A DNA stretch of 64,000 bases from Imbricaverruca yamaguchii (Eukaryota; Arthropoda; Thecostraca; Neoverrucidae): contig JAOTOL010001520.1 in assembly GCA_034440575.1 (NCBI GenBank), positions 806,001-870,000 on the forward strand. The letters run 5' to 3'. Shown here one piece after another: positions 47,855-58,335 of the stretch. How positions within the stretch are numbered: the stretch's first letter is position 1; every line of letters begins with the position of its first letter. The position numbers and the translations under genes are program-made. The notes beneath the pieces were generated by a model. The model searched no databases. It had not been told where the DNA came from and saw nothing but the letters and a program-made list of their open reading frames with translations.

Positions 47855-48001
47855 GTGGAAGAATGGGCGCCTTCCAAATCCGTTCGACCCATCCCCTTAC
47901 GCAATTCTTAGGTACGCCGCTGGAGGTGGGGGAGGGGGCTGACGCCGAAATCCGAAAGTTGCCCCCACTCCACAAACCGGTGGGCTAGATTCGCCAGTGA
48001 A
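47855..48001 (-). mobile_element. Element opening TCACTGGCGAATC (reverse, partial)
   Basis: Reverse-complemented it reads tcactggcgaatctagccca and then cggtttgtggagtgggggc. It is related to 20978-21170 and 21905-22100. Confidence 0.6.
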
Positions 48002-48472
48002 AGCGCCAGTCGCTTCCAAGGAAGATAAATGTGTTGGTTTTTTATGTTTCTGGCCGAATCGACCAGAATGTTGCGTCCATATCTTCATATTGCGTCCATA
48101 TCTTCCATTAGCCCTACTCACCTGTTGGAAGATATTCCAATATAATATAATAGAGTATTGTTTTCATTTTTGATGTAAATTCTTCGAACTCTACTTCCCT
48201 AATGAAAATGGAAAAACTGACAAACAGGAACGATTGGAATCGGGGTCCATTGGAATACGAGTCATGGTCTGGTATGTCGGCACGCACCACCGTTTGTTTT
48301 GCCTGTTGAATTGTCACGATCCGTCCACTGGCCGGCATTCCACTTGGTGGCGCGCGCATCAGTCACTGCGCACGAGGTTGGCTTCAACTTGGCTGCCACG
48401 GTCGTCAGCGGAGTGGGGTAAGGTACCAGTGGATAGGTAGCCCAGTGTTCACCCTCCTCGTGCCTGCGGCAG

Positions 48473-48749
48473 GTGCCAGGCCCAGCTGGAACACCTGTCC
48501 GCCGCTGCTGCCACCTGGCGAGAGTTTGTGGCGGCGCGCGCCGAGCTGAGCTCCGTGCTGGAGGCGGACCGCCGCCGCCTCGGTCTGCTCCAGCAGGCGC
48601 TCTCCGCCACTGAGCACCACACGGCCGGCGGTGACGTCACAGGCCCAGGGGCGATTGGCGCTGTGGTTGTTGGAGGTGATCTGTCCGCTGGTGCTGGAGA
48701 CAATGACGTAAATGAGACGGGGGCTGAAGACGACAGGAATACAGCTCAG
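48473..48749 (+). CDS. Nesprin exon 10 of 13 (last spectrin repeat plus linker)
   Basis: The exon has 277 bases, enters in phase 2 and leaves in phase 0. The acceptor is gtgcctgcggcag and the donor is cag|gtggga. The protein opens CQAQLEHLSAAAATWREFVA, continues ARAELSSVLEADRRRLGLLQ and then turns into a Gly/Asp-rich linker (GGDVTGPGAIGAVVVGG ... EDDRNTAQ). The first half has strict heptads and W-x-x-F, as in spectrin repeats. The second half is low-complexity and may be a lineage-specific insert. Confidence 0.88.
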
Positions 48750-48825
48750 GTGGGAGTGGGCTGACGGGCGCCACCTCTGGTGCGACTTTTATCAGCCGCT
48801 GCGATCCATTGTGGTGGCGAGAAGT

Positions 48826-48965
48826 GTTGTGACAAATGTGATCGTGTCGTGTTGTGACAACTGTGATCGTGTCGTGTTGTGACAACTGTGATCGTGTCGT
48901 GTTGTGACAACTGTGATCGTGTCGTGTTGTGACAACTGTGATCGTGTCGTGTTGTGACAAATGTT
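48826..48965 (+). repeat. 25-bp minisatellite (5-6 units)
   Basis: Units of gtgatcgtgtcgtgttgtga followed by caact, nearly identical, starting about 75 bases after exon 10. Confidence 0.93.
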
Positions 48966-48969
48966 TATT

Positions 48970-49586
48970 TTGCGTGGAAATCTCATTTGGGTGTGGTGCT
49001 ATATTAACCCTTCCCCAAAAAGAAATCTGGGTCAGACATTTGTGCAATCCATTAAGTTTATGGTTCACGTTGGGTTTATATCATTCTACGTATTTCATTG
49101 ATTGAAGTCCTGATATTCAAAGTCATATCATTCATTTTTTTTAATCTACCATTACAGTTCGATATGAGAGCAGAACTGATATCAACTGTAGGAGTATTCA
49201 ATAACGGGGGGGGGGGGGGGTGCTGATTCACCAGGTCATTTGTGCTAATAGGATGCTAAATGGACCTGACAAATCTCCATCTCACCGCATCTAGGTACGT
49301 TCGACACAAATACTGGGCTGACACCAATGATGTACAGGTGCATCACGTGGTCCACACACCACTGTGCACGAATGTGGATCGAACTAGATATGCCTGCGGG
49401 TCATTCGACTCTTGATCGCCAGGTCATTGCTCGAATTTCCCAATCGTCAGGTATACCAAGCGACCAGTTGGCGCGAGAAGCCGGCGGCGCTATGTGGCCC
49501 AGAAGTGGAACGCGTCGTAAAAGAGCCGAAGGTTGTCCCTCACCACACAACCATCGCAACTGTTAACTGTGGTAATCTGTTCGTAG
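48970..49586. other. Intron, nothing notable
   Basis: A G14 run at about 49207; no gene recognised. Confidence 0.4.
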
Positions 49587-49787
49587 GTGGCGCTGCTGCC
49601 GGCCAGTTTGACCGGCCGCACCCCGGCGGGACTGGACGAGCTCTCTGAGGGCACCTCTGGGTACGACAGCGCCTGCTCGGACGACCTCAGCGAGCGAGAA
49701 CGCCGGCTAGGTAGACTGCGCCGCATGGCCTGCGACCTCGAGTCCCTGCTCACGCCCGGCGGAGAGGCGTGGAGCGACATCAGAAAC
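49587..49787 (+). CDS. Nesprin exon 11 of 13 (SGYDSACSDDLSERERRL segment)
   Basis: The exon has 67 codons, phase 0 at both ends. The acceptor is ctgttcgtag and the donor is aac|gtgagc. The protein reads VALLPASLTGRTPAGLDELS, then EGTSGYDSACSDDLSERERR, LGRLRRMACDLESLLTPGG and ends EAWSDIRN. The SGY-x-S-x-x-SD-x-LSERE-x-RL arrangement is a conserved signature I recall from nesprin C-terminal regions, just upstream of the last helices before the KASH domain. This is the strongest family marker after the KASH exon. Confidence 0.92.
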
Positions 49788-50290
49788 GTGAGCGCCTGGC
49801 GATGTCGGTATCTGACGCCCGAGTGCCTGGCGTACTCAGTGTCTCACACCGTGAGTGCCTGGCGTTCTGGGTGTCCGATGACATAAGGGTCTCACACTGT
49901 TAGTGCCTGGCGTAGTCAGTGTCGAATACCGTGAGTGCCTGGCGTAGTCAGTGTCGAATACCGTGAGTGCCTGGCGTAGTCAGTGTCTCACACCGTGAGT
50001 GCCTGGTGTCTCACCGTCCTGTATCGTGTCTCACACCGTGAGTGCCTGGCGTTCTGGGTGTCCGGTGACGTCAGTGTCTCACACCGTGAGTGCCTGGCGT
50101 AGTCAGTGTCGAATACCGTGAGTGCCTGGCGTTCTGGGTGTCCGGTGACGTCAGTGTCTCACACCGTGAGTGCCTGGCGTTCTGGGTGTCCGGTGACGTC
50201 AGTGTCTCACACCGTGAGTGCCTGGCGTTCTGGGTGTCCGGTGACGTCAGTGTCTCACACCGTGAGTGCCTGGTGTCGTCAGTGTCTGAG
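49788..50290 (+). repeat. Minisatellite seeded at the exon 11 donor
   Basis: It starts at the donor gtgagcgcctggcg itself and then repeats gtgagtgcctggcgtagtca or gtgagtgcctggcgttctgg with a linker gtgtctcacacc about twelve times, so each unit carries a donor-like GTGAGT. The last four units share a 54-bp form including gtgtccggtgacgtcagtg. Confidence 0.9.
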
Positions 50291-50299
50291 AACATGGGG

Positions 50300-51110
50300 C
50301 TTGATGTCAAGAGCTCCAGTGTCATGATTAAGTGTGTTGAAAGTGTTTAACGTTATTGTGCTTGCACGCAGCGAAACGTTAGCGTGGTTTTGAATCGTGC
50401 ATATTGAAGTTTCATCCGTGAGGTTCACAGTCATTGACACGTATGCATGTCCCCCATAGGATTATATTTTTACTCCATCCCTAAAATTCGTATTTCGCTG
50501 TGGTGTGACCCAACAAAGCATCTGCGGCTTTTGGATAAGTTCTCCAAGCATGTGCGGTTGTACCTGTGGAGGTGCAAGCAACTATTAGGCTGACACTTGT
50601 AGTTGCTTGCACCTCAATGCGGCCGATATCTCCTGCGATGGAGGTTCCACGAGGCCGAGATGCACAGTACCTGACAACGTGGGTGGTTTCTGGTGTGCCC
50701 GAACAGATCCTCAGCCACCCCCGATACACATCTGTCTATCCATCCTTCGGCCAGAGTTCCGGTGAGAAGAACTATGCCACTGCCATTTCACCTGTTGACC
50801 ATTCAAGCCAGTATTGTTGCAAGATAGGCATCCATGATGTAAAATATGATCACACGCTTCGTCGAGTGCTACGCGATGAGCTAACCTTCCTCCGCCTTCA
50901 CAACTGGAGCATACCATGGGAAAGTGCAGCACAGTCATGATTGGGTCCCGTCTGCAGTTGGGAAGAGAGTGTGAGAAAGCTCCGCAACATTATTCATATT
51001 GCACATTCAGCCTTTGGTTCAATCACATAATCGGTGGACATAAAAACCTGACCATGCACAAATATTTTCCCTGGGGAGGCTCTCGTGCGGTGATTGTATG
51101 TTCGTATGTG
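50300..51110. other. Intron; inverted repeat, otherwise unassigned
   Basis: gaggtgcaagcaact (50569-50583) and agttgcttgcacctc (50601-50615) form a 15-bp inverted repeat. Minus-strand frames at 50481-50938 are open but not recognised. Confidence 0.45.
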
Positions 51111-51450
51111 TGTGACATGTGTCATCAGGGGCTGAGTCCCCAGCAGCAGGGACTGACACTCTGCCTATGATGTGTGACGTGTGTCATCAGGGCTGAGTCC
51201 CCCAGCAGCAGGGACTGACACTCTGCCTATGATGTGTGACGTGTGTCATCAGGCTTCCCCAGCAGCAGGGACTGACACTCTGCCTATGATGTGTGACGTG
51301 TGTCATCAGGCTTCCCCAGCAGCAGGGACTGACACTCTGCCTATGATGTGTGACGTGTGTCATCAGGCTTCCCCAGCAGCAGGGACTGACACTCTGCCTA
51401 TGATGTGTGACATGTGTCATCAGGCTTCCCCAGCAGCAGGGACTGACGCT
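51110..51450 (+). repeat. Minisatellite of about 56 bp ending near the exon 12 acceptor
   Basis: Six units of ccccagcagcagggactgac, then actctgcctatgatgtgtga and cgtgtgtcatcaggcttc. The last unit ends about 20 bases before the exon start. Confidence 0.93.
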
Positions 51451-51470
51451 TGGTGTGTGCGCCACCGCAG

Positions 51471-51598
51471 ACGCTGACCACGGCGACCAGCGGGCTGCGG
51501 GAACTGCAGGACAGCTGCCGCCAGCTGGTGGTGAGGACGACCTGCCGACTGCCGCAGGACAGCTGCCGCCAGCCGCAGCCCGGCAGCCCGCTGGCCAG
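51471..51598 (+). CDS. Nesprin exon 12 of 13
   Basis: The exon has 128 bases, enters in phase 0 and leaves in phase 2. The acceptor is gcgccaccgcag and the donor is ccag|gtcagc. The protein reads TLTTATSGLRELQDSCRQLV, then VRTTCRLPQDSCRQPQP and ends GSPLA. The 'LQDSCRQLVVRT' helix matches my memory of the last helical segment of nesprin-1/2 before the KASH linker. The phrase 'QDSCRQ' occurs twice, from a small internal duplication of caggacagctgccgccag. Confidence 0.88.
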
Positions 51599-51599
51599 G

Positions 51600-52643
51600 T
51601 CAGCTCAGGCCGCGGCCCCTGGACTTGACTGATCTGAACTGATACTGCTCCTACACATTTCCCTCATCAGCTTATCTGAAATAGCTGAGGTCATTCTGAG
51701 GTAGTTTAAACGAAATCAAGGCCCATTTTCAGTGGGTGGATTGGTGGCTTGCTCAGTGACACAATAGCGAGGTCTTCTTTTCAGTGGATGGTTTGGTGGC
51801 TTGCTCAGTGGCACAATAGCGAGGTCTTCCTTTCAGTGGATGGCTGAAGCAAGATACGTGGGCTTAGGGGCGCATCAATTGCGATAGTCATACAACGAAG
51901 TAAATTACTTACTACCAGTGGTAGGCTGCAGAAAGGTATTTACTCTCAGCGGTTGGTTGCAGTTGGATACGTCCTCTCAGTGACAAGCCGCAATAATGTC
52001 GCGGTAGCATTCGATAGCCAAGATATACAAATGGCGTAGTGGGAAGTGAAGTTCGGATTCCACAGGTGCAAATGTAACGACACAAAATCGCTATATAAAT
52101 GACCCTGACGTTCGATTGATCAGGCTAGTGATGGATTTATTGCCGACAGTGGACGTGTTGGTGGCGTAGAGCAAGTCGCAGTGTTAGGCACGGACGACGT
52201 TTTGTGAAATCGATTGCGGAGGGTGTGGAACGCATGCATAAGGTATGAGGTCCCTGGACTTTGAGGGAGGGAAACTTCATGGCGTACCACGGGAAAGTGA
52301 GGAGGCACGGCATGAGAGGAAATAAACCACTAAGGAAGAAACGGCCAACCGAGAAGCATATATAGCTGCACCTTTAGCGCAGTGAGGCTATACTACCAAA
52401 GAGAAGCTGTCCATTGACAGCACTTTCTGAATTCTTCAGTGAAAACATATATATATTTTGTTTGTTGGTCTGCTGTGTTCAATGTAATCTAGGAACTTTG
52501 TATACATACAACATGACAAGGTCAACATAACATAACATAATGATTTTCATGCCAATGCTTCTGGAAATTTGAAAGAATTAACAGTCATGCCGGTGTACTT
52601 TTCCTCGTGCCTCTGGAATTGACTGCCGGCGGTCCGTCCACAG
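51600..52643. other. Intron; one 60-bp duplication
   Basis: ttcagtggatggtttggtgg with cttgctcagtg(a/g)cacaatag is duplicated at about 51728-51835. A short (TA)n lies near 52450. Nothing else recognised. Confidence 0.45.
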
Positions 52644-52881
52644 ACGGAAGAGTTACTCCGCATCTCGCCGCGAGGCGGCAGCACTGTCGGCACGCGGCCG
52701 CGGAGGCCGCCGTCGCTGGCCGCGGCGCGTGCTGTGTGCGGCGCTGCCCTTCCAGCTGGGCCTGCTGCTGTGGCTGTGCGTGGCCTACCTGCTGCAGCCG
52801 TGCTGCTGCGACGACGTCAACAACCTGGCGATGTCGCTGACGCCCCAGCTGCGTTACATCAGCGGCCCACCGCCCATCTAG
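52644..52881 (+). CDS. Nesprin terminal exon: KASH domain and stop
   Basis: The exon enters in phase 2 after ccgtccacag and ends with the stop codon TAG (52879-52881). The protein begins RKSYSASRREAAALSARG, has a basic stretch (GRRRWPRRV) and then one membrane span (ALPFQLGLLLWLCVAYLLQP). The lumenal tail is CCCDDVNNLAMSLTPQ followed by LRYISGPPPI. The NN-x-A-x-S-x-x-P-x-LRY-x-x-GPPP pattern is diagnostic of KASH domains, which sit in the outer nuclear membrane and insert the last residues into SUN-domain trimers. One of the three cysteines aligns with the Cys that forms the SUN-KASH disulfide in vertebrate nesprins. Most nesprins end in PPPT or PPPV; here it is PPPI. No AATAAA signal was seen in the next 2 kb. 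Confidence 0.96.
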
Positions 52882-53045
52882 TGACGTCTTAAAGCGGTGG
52901 TCCGCCCAGCTAGTGACGTCGTAAGGTGGAGCTCCGCTCATCGAGTGACATCGTAAGGTGGAACTCCGCCCGACTAGAGACTTTGTAAGGTAGACCTCTG
53001 TCCACATAGTGACATCGCAAGTTGGAACTTCGCACAAGTGAATCC
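52862..53045 (+). repeat. 37-bp minisatellite starting at the stop codon
   Basis: The unit gcccacctagtgacgtcgta followed by aggtggaactcc begins with the final codons and stop (gcccatctagtgacgtc) and repeats about five times into the 3' UTR, decaying with distance. Confidence 0.85.
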
Positions 53046-54520
53046 GCGGACTCGTCTCTTCGGACCCAGGCCGTCATCTTGCGGAAATACTACTTGTTGA
53101 AACCAGTGACGTCACTTAACGGTTGACCGCCTCCACTGAGACGTGACGTCACACAGTGGTGGGCAGGCTGTACGGAAACGTGACGTCACACAGTGGTCGG
53201 CCGGCACGGTCCGACGACTATGGGGACCGGTAGGTGTGCACCGGTCGCCCAAGTGTGAAGAGGAGGACACCAGGAGAGACTTGGTCCGCCGGAGACGAGA
53301 GTGGGGCACGGTCGGCGTCAGACACGAGATGCGTGCAGACCGACTCCGTCACGCGTCGCATCACGTGGTGTAACGTCACCCGCGAACCTCCTCAATGGCC
53401 GACGACCGGTGACGTGTGACGTAGCCGGTGGTGAGGTGCCGATCCGCTGTTCTGGCGTTGATCTCCAGATGCCGCACAGACGAACCGCCCGCCTCGCGGC
53501 CTATCGACACTGCAGGGCGGGATGGCGGGCTCGTCCCCTGCCCCGTCTCGGGGGTCGAGTCTGCCGTCGACGGTGACCCCGAGGTAACCCGACTAGCGAC
53601 CTGTGCCAACCCGTACTGCTTCGCGCGGCGTGGCGAAGGCACGGCCACGGCCATAGTGCGAGGAGGGGGTGGGGTAATTTATTTGGCGTCTGTTAGCAGT
53701 AGCATACTTGATGAGACAGCCCGCTTTAGGTCAAGGTTAGCCCAGCCATCAGATGAATTAATAGCGATTAGGCGGCAAGCCGGTTGGTAATGCTTTTGCA
53801 CGTTCTAAGCTCTGTGTTGGGAAGGGCATGCGAGTTTTGTGTTCGAGTTGTGCGTCTGGCTTGTTGTTGACTTGTGAAAGCGTGAGCTTGCGTGTTAGCT
53901 CAAGCAATGAGTTAGTGTCGGAACTTTGTCCCGCTTGGCAAGGCCGAGGGAGCGCTGGACCCACCATAACATCCCTTGGCAAGCGCATAACGAGTTGTTG
54001 GCATGTTTAGATGTTCTTTCTGCAAGGCTGTGCACCGTTTGGACTTGCGATAAACCAAGTAATGTGCCTTGAAGTAATTTTGCGGACATTTCATCTTTGA
54101 ACAGCTTCATTGCACGTGCCGTTTAATTATCGCAGCATCTGTCCAAGCCAGAGTGCTGTCATCAAACGACCAACGATTTTCTATCATCAACGATTCTTAC
54201 CAAAAGTGTCATACCCTTCCCATACGAGGTCTGATGATACTGGTCTCAAAAACCTCGGCACCCCAATCCGAGATACTCTCCTCACACCGGCGACCTGCTG
54301 GGTGACCTTTCGCTGACCTTTACTTCGTCTCTGGAGTCATTCGGACTGTTCTCCACAAAGACCCTCTCATACTCTCCCGGCTTGAAGGGCCGTCCTGATG
54401 TGATTCCTGCTGGCTTCTATATCGGGTCCCTTATCCTTCTCCGGGTCCCGTCATAGTCTACAATGCGCCGCTTGCTCCGGACCTGCTCCAGGTCTCGGCT
54501 ACTCACCAAGCTCCACCATT
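53046..54520. other. 3' flank; CpG-rich to about 53660
   Basis: Two copies of gtgacgtcacacagtggt lie at 53148 and 53186. Several frames are open for 60-120 codons because of high GC; none is recognised. From 53660 onward nothing notable. Confidence 0.4.
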
Positions 54521-54522
54521 GG

Positions 54523-55335
54523 TCAGTTGCCGGCCGCCTTGCTCGTGATTGGTGTGCGTGACTGAGGTGTGACTTGATGCGCGATGGCTCGAAACATCGC
54601 CGCGGTCGGCGGCCCTGTAGCGCCGTGGACTTTGGCCACAGAGACTCGGACTTGACCGCGTCGCTGATGCGGTAGTGTCGTTTCAAACGAGGCGTGCGCC
54701 GCCTCACCTGGTGTTGCCTGATGTGACCAGCACGATAACCCCACCGAGGGTGGACTGAGTGGCTTGGAGTGCCATCTCGTATCGTAGACTAAGACCAAGC
54801 CTGAGTATTTCTTCGGCCGATTACTGTTGCATAAGCCTCCCAAGCAGATCATTATAGGACAGCTTGAAGTGCCGGTATTCTCCCTGGGCAACCAGCGAGA
54901 AACTGCATGAAGAAACTGCCAGCAGTAGGATTGTTGAAAGACCATGTGCCTGATCGCTTGTGTTGTTGAATCATCGAGACATAATTTTGGCACTTTAATG
55001 CCGGCCAGAAAACGTACAAAACGCACGATTTTCATATTGGTGGGCATTCGAATGGGCAAATATGTTACCTGAATGCTATGAATGGTATTGTTGGCATGTT
55101 CTACGTGAAACTGCATGCTCCAGGTGTACCCTGCACGAAACAGTGAGCATGCATGCATGCCTTTGTACGTTTTATAAAAAATATGGAACACGCACACAGT
55201 CATAGTCATAATACATTGCTGTTTCATTGTTTTGTTTTCTATGAGATAGCAAACGGTATCACCCGTCACAAATAGATGGCATTTTTGACCATTTGAATAA
55301 ATCCGCTCCGGTCTATGCCTACTTTGGAAGTGCAA
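54523..55335 (-). CDS. Unrecognised 270-codon open frame
   Basis: This is the longest non-repetitive open frame in the window. It starts MHFQSRHRPERIYSNGQ and ends ITSKAAGN. I recognise no domain, signal peptide or membrane segment. Composition shifts from AT-rich at the 5' end to CpG-rich at the 3' end, which argues against one conserved exon. A frame this long by chance in 64 kb is unusual but possible. It may be a gene antisense to and downstream of nesprin, a retroelement relic or noise. Confidence 0.22.
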   Translation of the reverse strand: MHFQSRHRPERIYSNGQKCHLFVTGDTVCYLIENKTMKQQCIMTMTVCVFHIFYKTYKGMHACSLFRAGYTWSMQFHVEHANNTIHSIQVTYLPIRMPTNMKIVRFVRFLAGIKVPKLCLDDSTTQAIRHMVFQQSYCWQFLHAVSRWLPRENTGTSSCPIMICLGGLCNSNRPKKYSGLVLVYDTRWHSKPLSPPSVGLSCWSHQATPGEAAHASFETTLPHQRRGQVRVSVAKVHGATGPPTAAMFRAIAHQVTPQSRTPITSKAAGN

Positions 55336-55339
55336 CTAT

Positions 55340-55720
55340 CATCAAGACCAAATGAAAACTGCGTCACGTTACCCAGATATAGCTATCGGACACAGCTAGA
55401 AAAGAGCTAAAATATCGTGTAATATTCCATCTGGAATTCCGTGCACCTGCTTCGCGACTGAAAATTTGGCTCCTATTCCTGATGGCTTTCTGGACAGGGA
55501 CCACGTGTTATCGGGTCCTACTGCGCTGGCCCGGGAAACGGGCGGCGACCCATCGACAAATCCTCGCACAACATCCGGGCTTTGGCTTTGCTGTCAACAC
55601 GGCTGTGTCTAGGAACCGCCGCCGGCTCGTGCCGTTTACTGCAGCGGGTCTGAACGGTTGGTGACGTCACGACGTCTTCGTGACACCGGTGGCGTCACGC
55701 TCTCCGTCTCCCAGGCCCTA
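55340..55720. other. Unassigned
   Basis: No feature recognised. Confidence 0.3.
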
Positions 55721-55721
55721 C

Positions 55722-56765
55722 GTCGCAGTGCCCAGGCCGTGTCGCAGTGCCCGGGCCGTGTCGCAGTGCCCGGGCCGTGCCCTCGGAGGTGCCCCAGGCC
55801 GTGTCGCAGTGCCCGGGCCGTGTCGCAGGTGCCCCGGGCCGTGTCGCAGTGCCCGAGGCCGTGTCGCAGTGCCCAGGCCGTACCCTCGCAGTTGCCCGGG
55901 CCGTGTCGCAGTGCCCGGGCCGTGTCGCAGTGCCCAGGCCGTGTCGCAGTGCCCGGGCCGTGTCGCAGTGCCCGGGCCGTGTCGCAGTGCCCAGGCCGTG
56001 TCGCAGTGCCCGGCCGTGTCGCAGTTCCCGGGCCGTGTCGCAGTGCCCAGGCCGTTTCGCAGTGCCCGGGCCGTGCCCTCGGAGGTGCCCCAGGCCGTGT
56101 CGCAGTGCCCGGGCCGTGTCGCAGTGCCCAGGCCGTTTCGCAGTGCCCGGGCCGTGCCCTCGGAGGTGCCCCAGGCCGTGTCGCAGTGCCCGAGCCGTAC
56201 CCTCGGAGGTGCCCCAGGCCGTGTCGCAGTGCCCGGGCCGTACCTCGGAGGTGCCCCAGGCCGTGTCGCAGTGCCCGAGCCGTACCCTCTGAGGTGACCC
56301 AGGCCGTGTCGCAGTGCCCGGGCCGTACCTCGGAGGTGCCCCAGGCCGTGTCGCAGTGCCCGAGCCGTACCTCAGAGGTGCCCCAGGCCGTGTCGCAGTG
56401 CCCGAGCCGTACCTCGGAGGTGCCCCAGGCCGTGTCGCAGTGCCCGGGCCGTACCTCGGAGGTGCCCCAGGCCGTGTCGCAGTGCCCGAGCCGTACCCTC
56501 GGAGGTGCCCCAGGCCGTGTCGCAGTGCCCGGGCCGTACCTCGGAGGTGCCCCAGGCCGTGTCGCAGTGCCCGAGCCGTACCTCGGAGGTGCCCCAGGCC
56601 GTGTCGCAGTGCCCGAGCCGTACCCTCGGAGGTGCCCCAGGCCGTGTCGCAGTGCCCGAGCCGTACCTCGGAGGTGCCCCAGGCCGTGTCGCAGTGCCCG
56701 GGCCGTACCTCGGAGGTGCCCCAGGCCGTGTCGCAGTGCCCGAGCCATACCTCGGAGGTGCGCCG
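55722..56765 (+). repeat. 1-kb minisatellite with higher-order structure
   Basis: The basic unit is a 19-mer ccgtgtcgcagtgcccggg. In the right half it alternates with ccgtacctcggaggtgcccc + agg to give a 42-bp unit, so the 19-mer array at left grades into a 42-mer array at right. All six frames are open for hundreds of codons; the ORFs of up to 391 codons are artefacts. Confidence 0.95.
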
Positions 56766-56769
56766 GAGC

Positions 56770-57540
56770 CTGGATCCTGAGATAGGCAGGAGAGCCGAGC
56801 TGCCACTTCATCCTCCTATGACCCGGTGAACGCTTCGATACACCTCTGAAATTTTACTTGCAATTAAATTTCAGTCACTACCTATTCCCTCCCTTTACAA
56901 AATCACCCATTGCCCTCCTCAGCGTCCCAGTTCCATGCAACTTCTGAACACAGAAAGCCGGACATATGACCCATATCCTTCTGGAGCAAAGTGAAAAAGG
57001 AAAATGCAGCTACACTTGTAGTCTCTGTACTACAAGTAATAAACTCGAATTGAAGCGTGGGCATCTTCATTACGTACATTTTACACTGAATCTTAGTATA
57101 TTTTATGTTACCACCGCATGGCGCTACAGCACTTCCATATTCGCCGCTTGCCGGTGCCTGCTCATCCGGTATCATTGGATTTGTCCAGTGGCATGCATTG
57201 CACCGGTTTTTGATCCCCGACTATCTCAGTTAGGATCAAAATGGTGCGCAGGAACGTCAATTCCGGCGAGATACTAGGCAAGTGCACCTGGTAGGCAAGG
57301 GCTAATTTCTCATGCGATGGAACTTATGTTAATTAGTAACTTGGAACACTTTACATACCGAATACTTCTTGCTCAAAAATTACAGAGTGGGTTTTAGTTT
57401 TATGACGTTTTATAATTTTATATAGTTTTATAACTCGTGCGACAACTGTTCAAAGTGCGTCTCGGGGGAAAAGTAAGAGAAAAGAGCGAAGCAGTGGGTA
57501 AAAAACATGCCTTTGTTGCACGGCCACCAGACACAAACGC
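56770..57540. other. Unassigned
   Basis: A small hairpin acttgtagt/actacaagt lies near 57014. No gene recognised. Confidence 0.35.
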
Positions 57541-57546
57541 ACAAGC

Positions 57547-57547
<1 letters not shown>

Positions 57548-57640
<93 letters not shown>

Positions 57641-57670
57641 GCGCACATATATATATATATATATATATTA
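57548..57670 (+). repeat. (AC)n/(TA)n microsatellite
   Basis: About 90 bases of (CA)n, then gcgcgc and (TA)n ending atatatatta directly at the transposon tip. Confidence 0.97.
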
Positions 57671-57962
57671 CGGTGTGTCGCCTGAACGGTTTTTCTTATT
57701 CTTAGTGAAATTATCGTGCAGATCACCTAAAAAACCCTGTGGTCGGTCGAAACCAAATCGAAATCAAACAATAAACAAAATATGCGACAGGCCGATAAAG
57801 AAACAAATTTGCCGGGCGCCCGGCGTTGAAGTCTCCAGTGATGGCGCTCCGTTGCGATTGGCATCTAACACCACGCGTCGGCCGCCGTCGGAGGGCCGCC
57901 GCGGCGCTGTGACGAAAAAGGCGGCAGTCGGTGCTGTGGATGACTTATGAATGGATTCTGGT
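57671..57962 (+). repeat. Transposon left terminal inverted repeat
   Basis: It starts cggtgtgtcgcctgaacggt and ends atggattctggt. The outer 30 bases are less conserved against the right arm, which has a 15-base insertion (gcaatttccaaaaaaag region). Confidence 0.88.
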
Positions 57963-58335
57963 AATTCAAAAACAGATCAGGGGAGCCGGGATTTATCTGA
58001 TTGTAAAGATTAAACTTCACTGAAGGACTGATCGCTCCACTTTCCTTTGTCCGTGCTCCACCTTTCACAGTGCTATGAATCTCATTCGAATAAATTGCGT
58101 ACGCACTAACGACACAAAATAGCTTCGCATGCCATACATCCCTGTTTTATTAGTCAATCCAAGTCTCCTGTTCCTTTTCGTTACTCAAGTTCCAAGGGAA
58201 ACTGGGATTATCAGCGGTAGGGACAACCTATTAACGAGGGCGACACGAGCCGTGCTGATATCTGATATCGATGTGCTGAAATGTGATATCGCGATATCGC
58301 GAAAATGTGCTGATATCGATAGCTGCAAATGTGCC

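Noticed and set aside
48473..51470. CRISPR-like arrays
   Set aside because: The regular repeats are direct tandem units without unique spacers, in an animal gene.
52585..53037. 150-codon minus-strand frame opposite the KASH exon
   Set aside because: It is the antisense shadow of the GC-rich terminal exon.
55636..56811. 391-codon minus-strand and 375-codon plus-strand frames
   Set aside because: They lie wholly in the 19/42-bp minisatellite; openness on both strands is an effect of the repeat.
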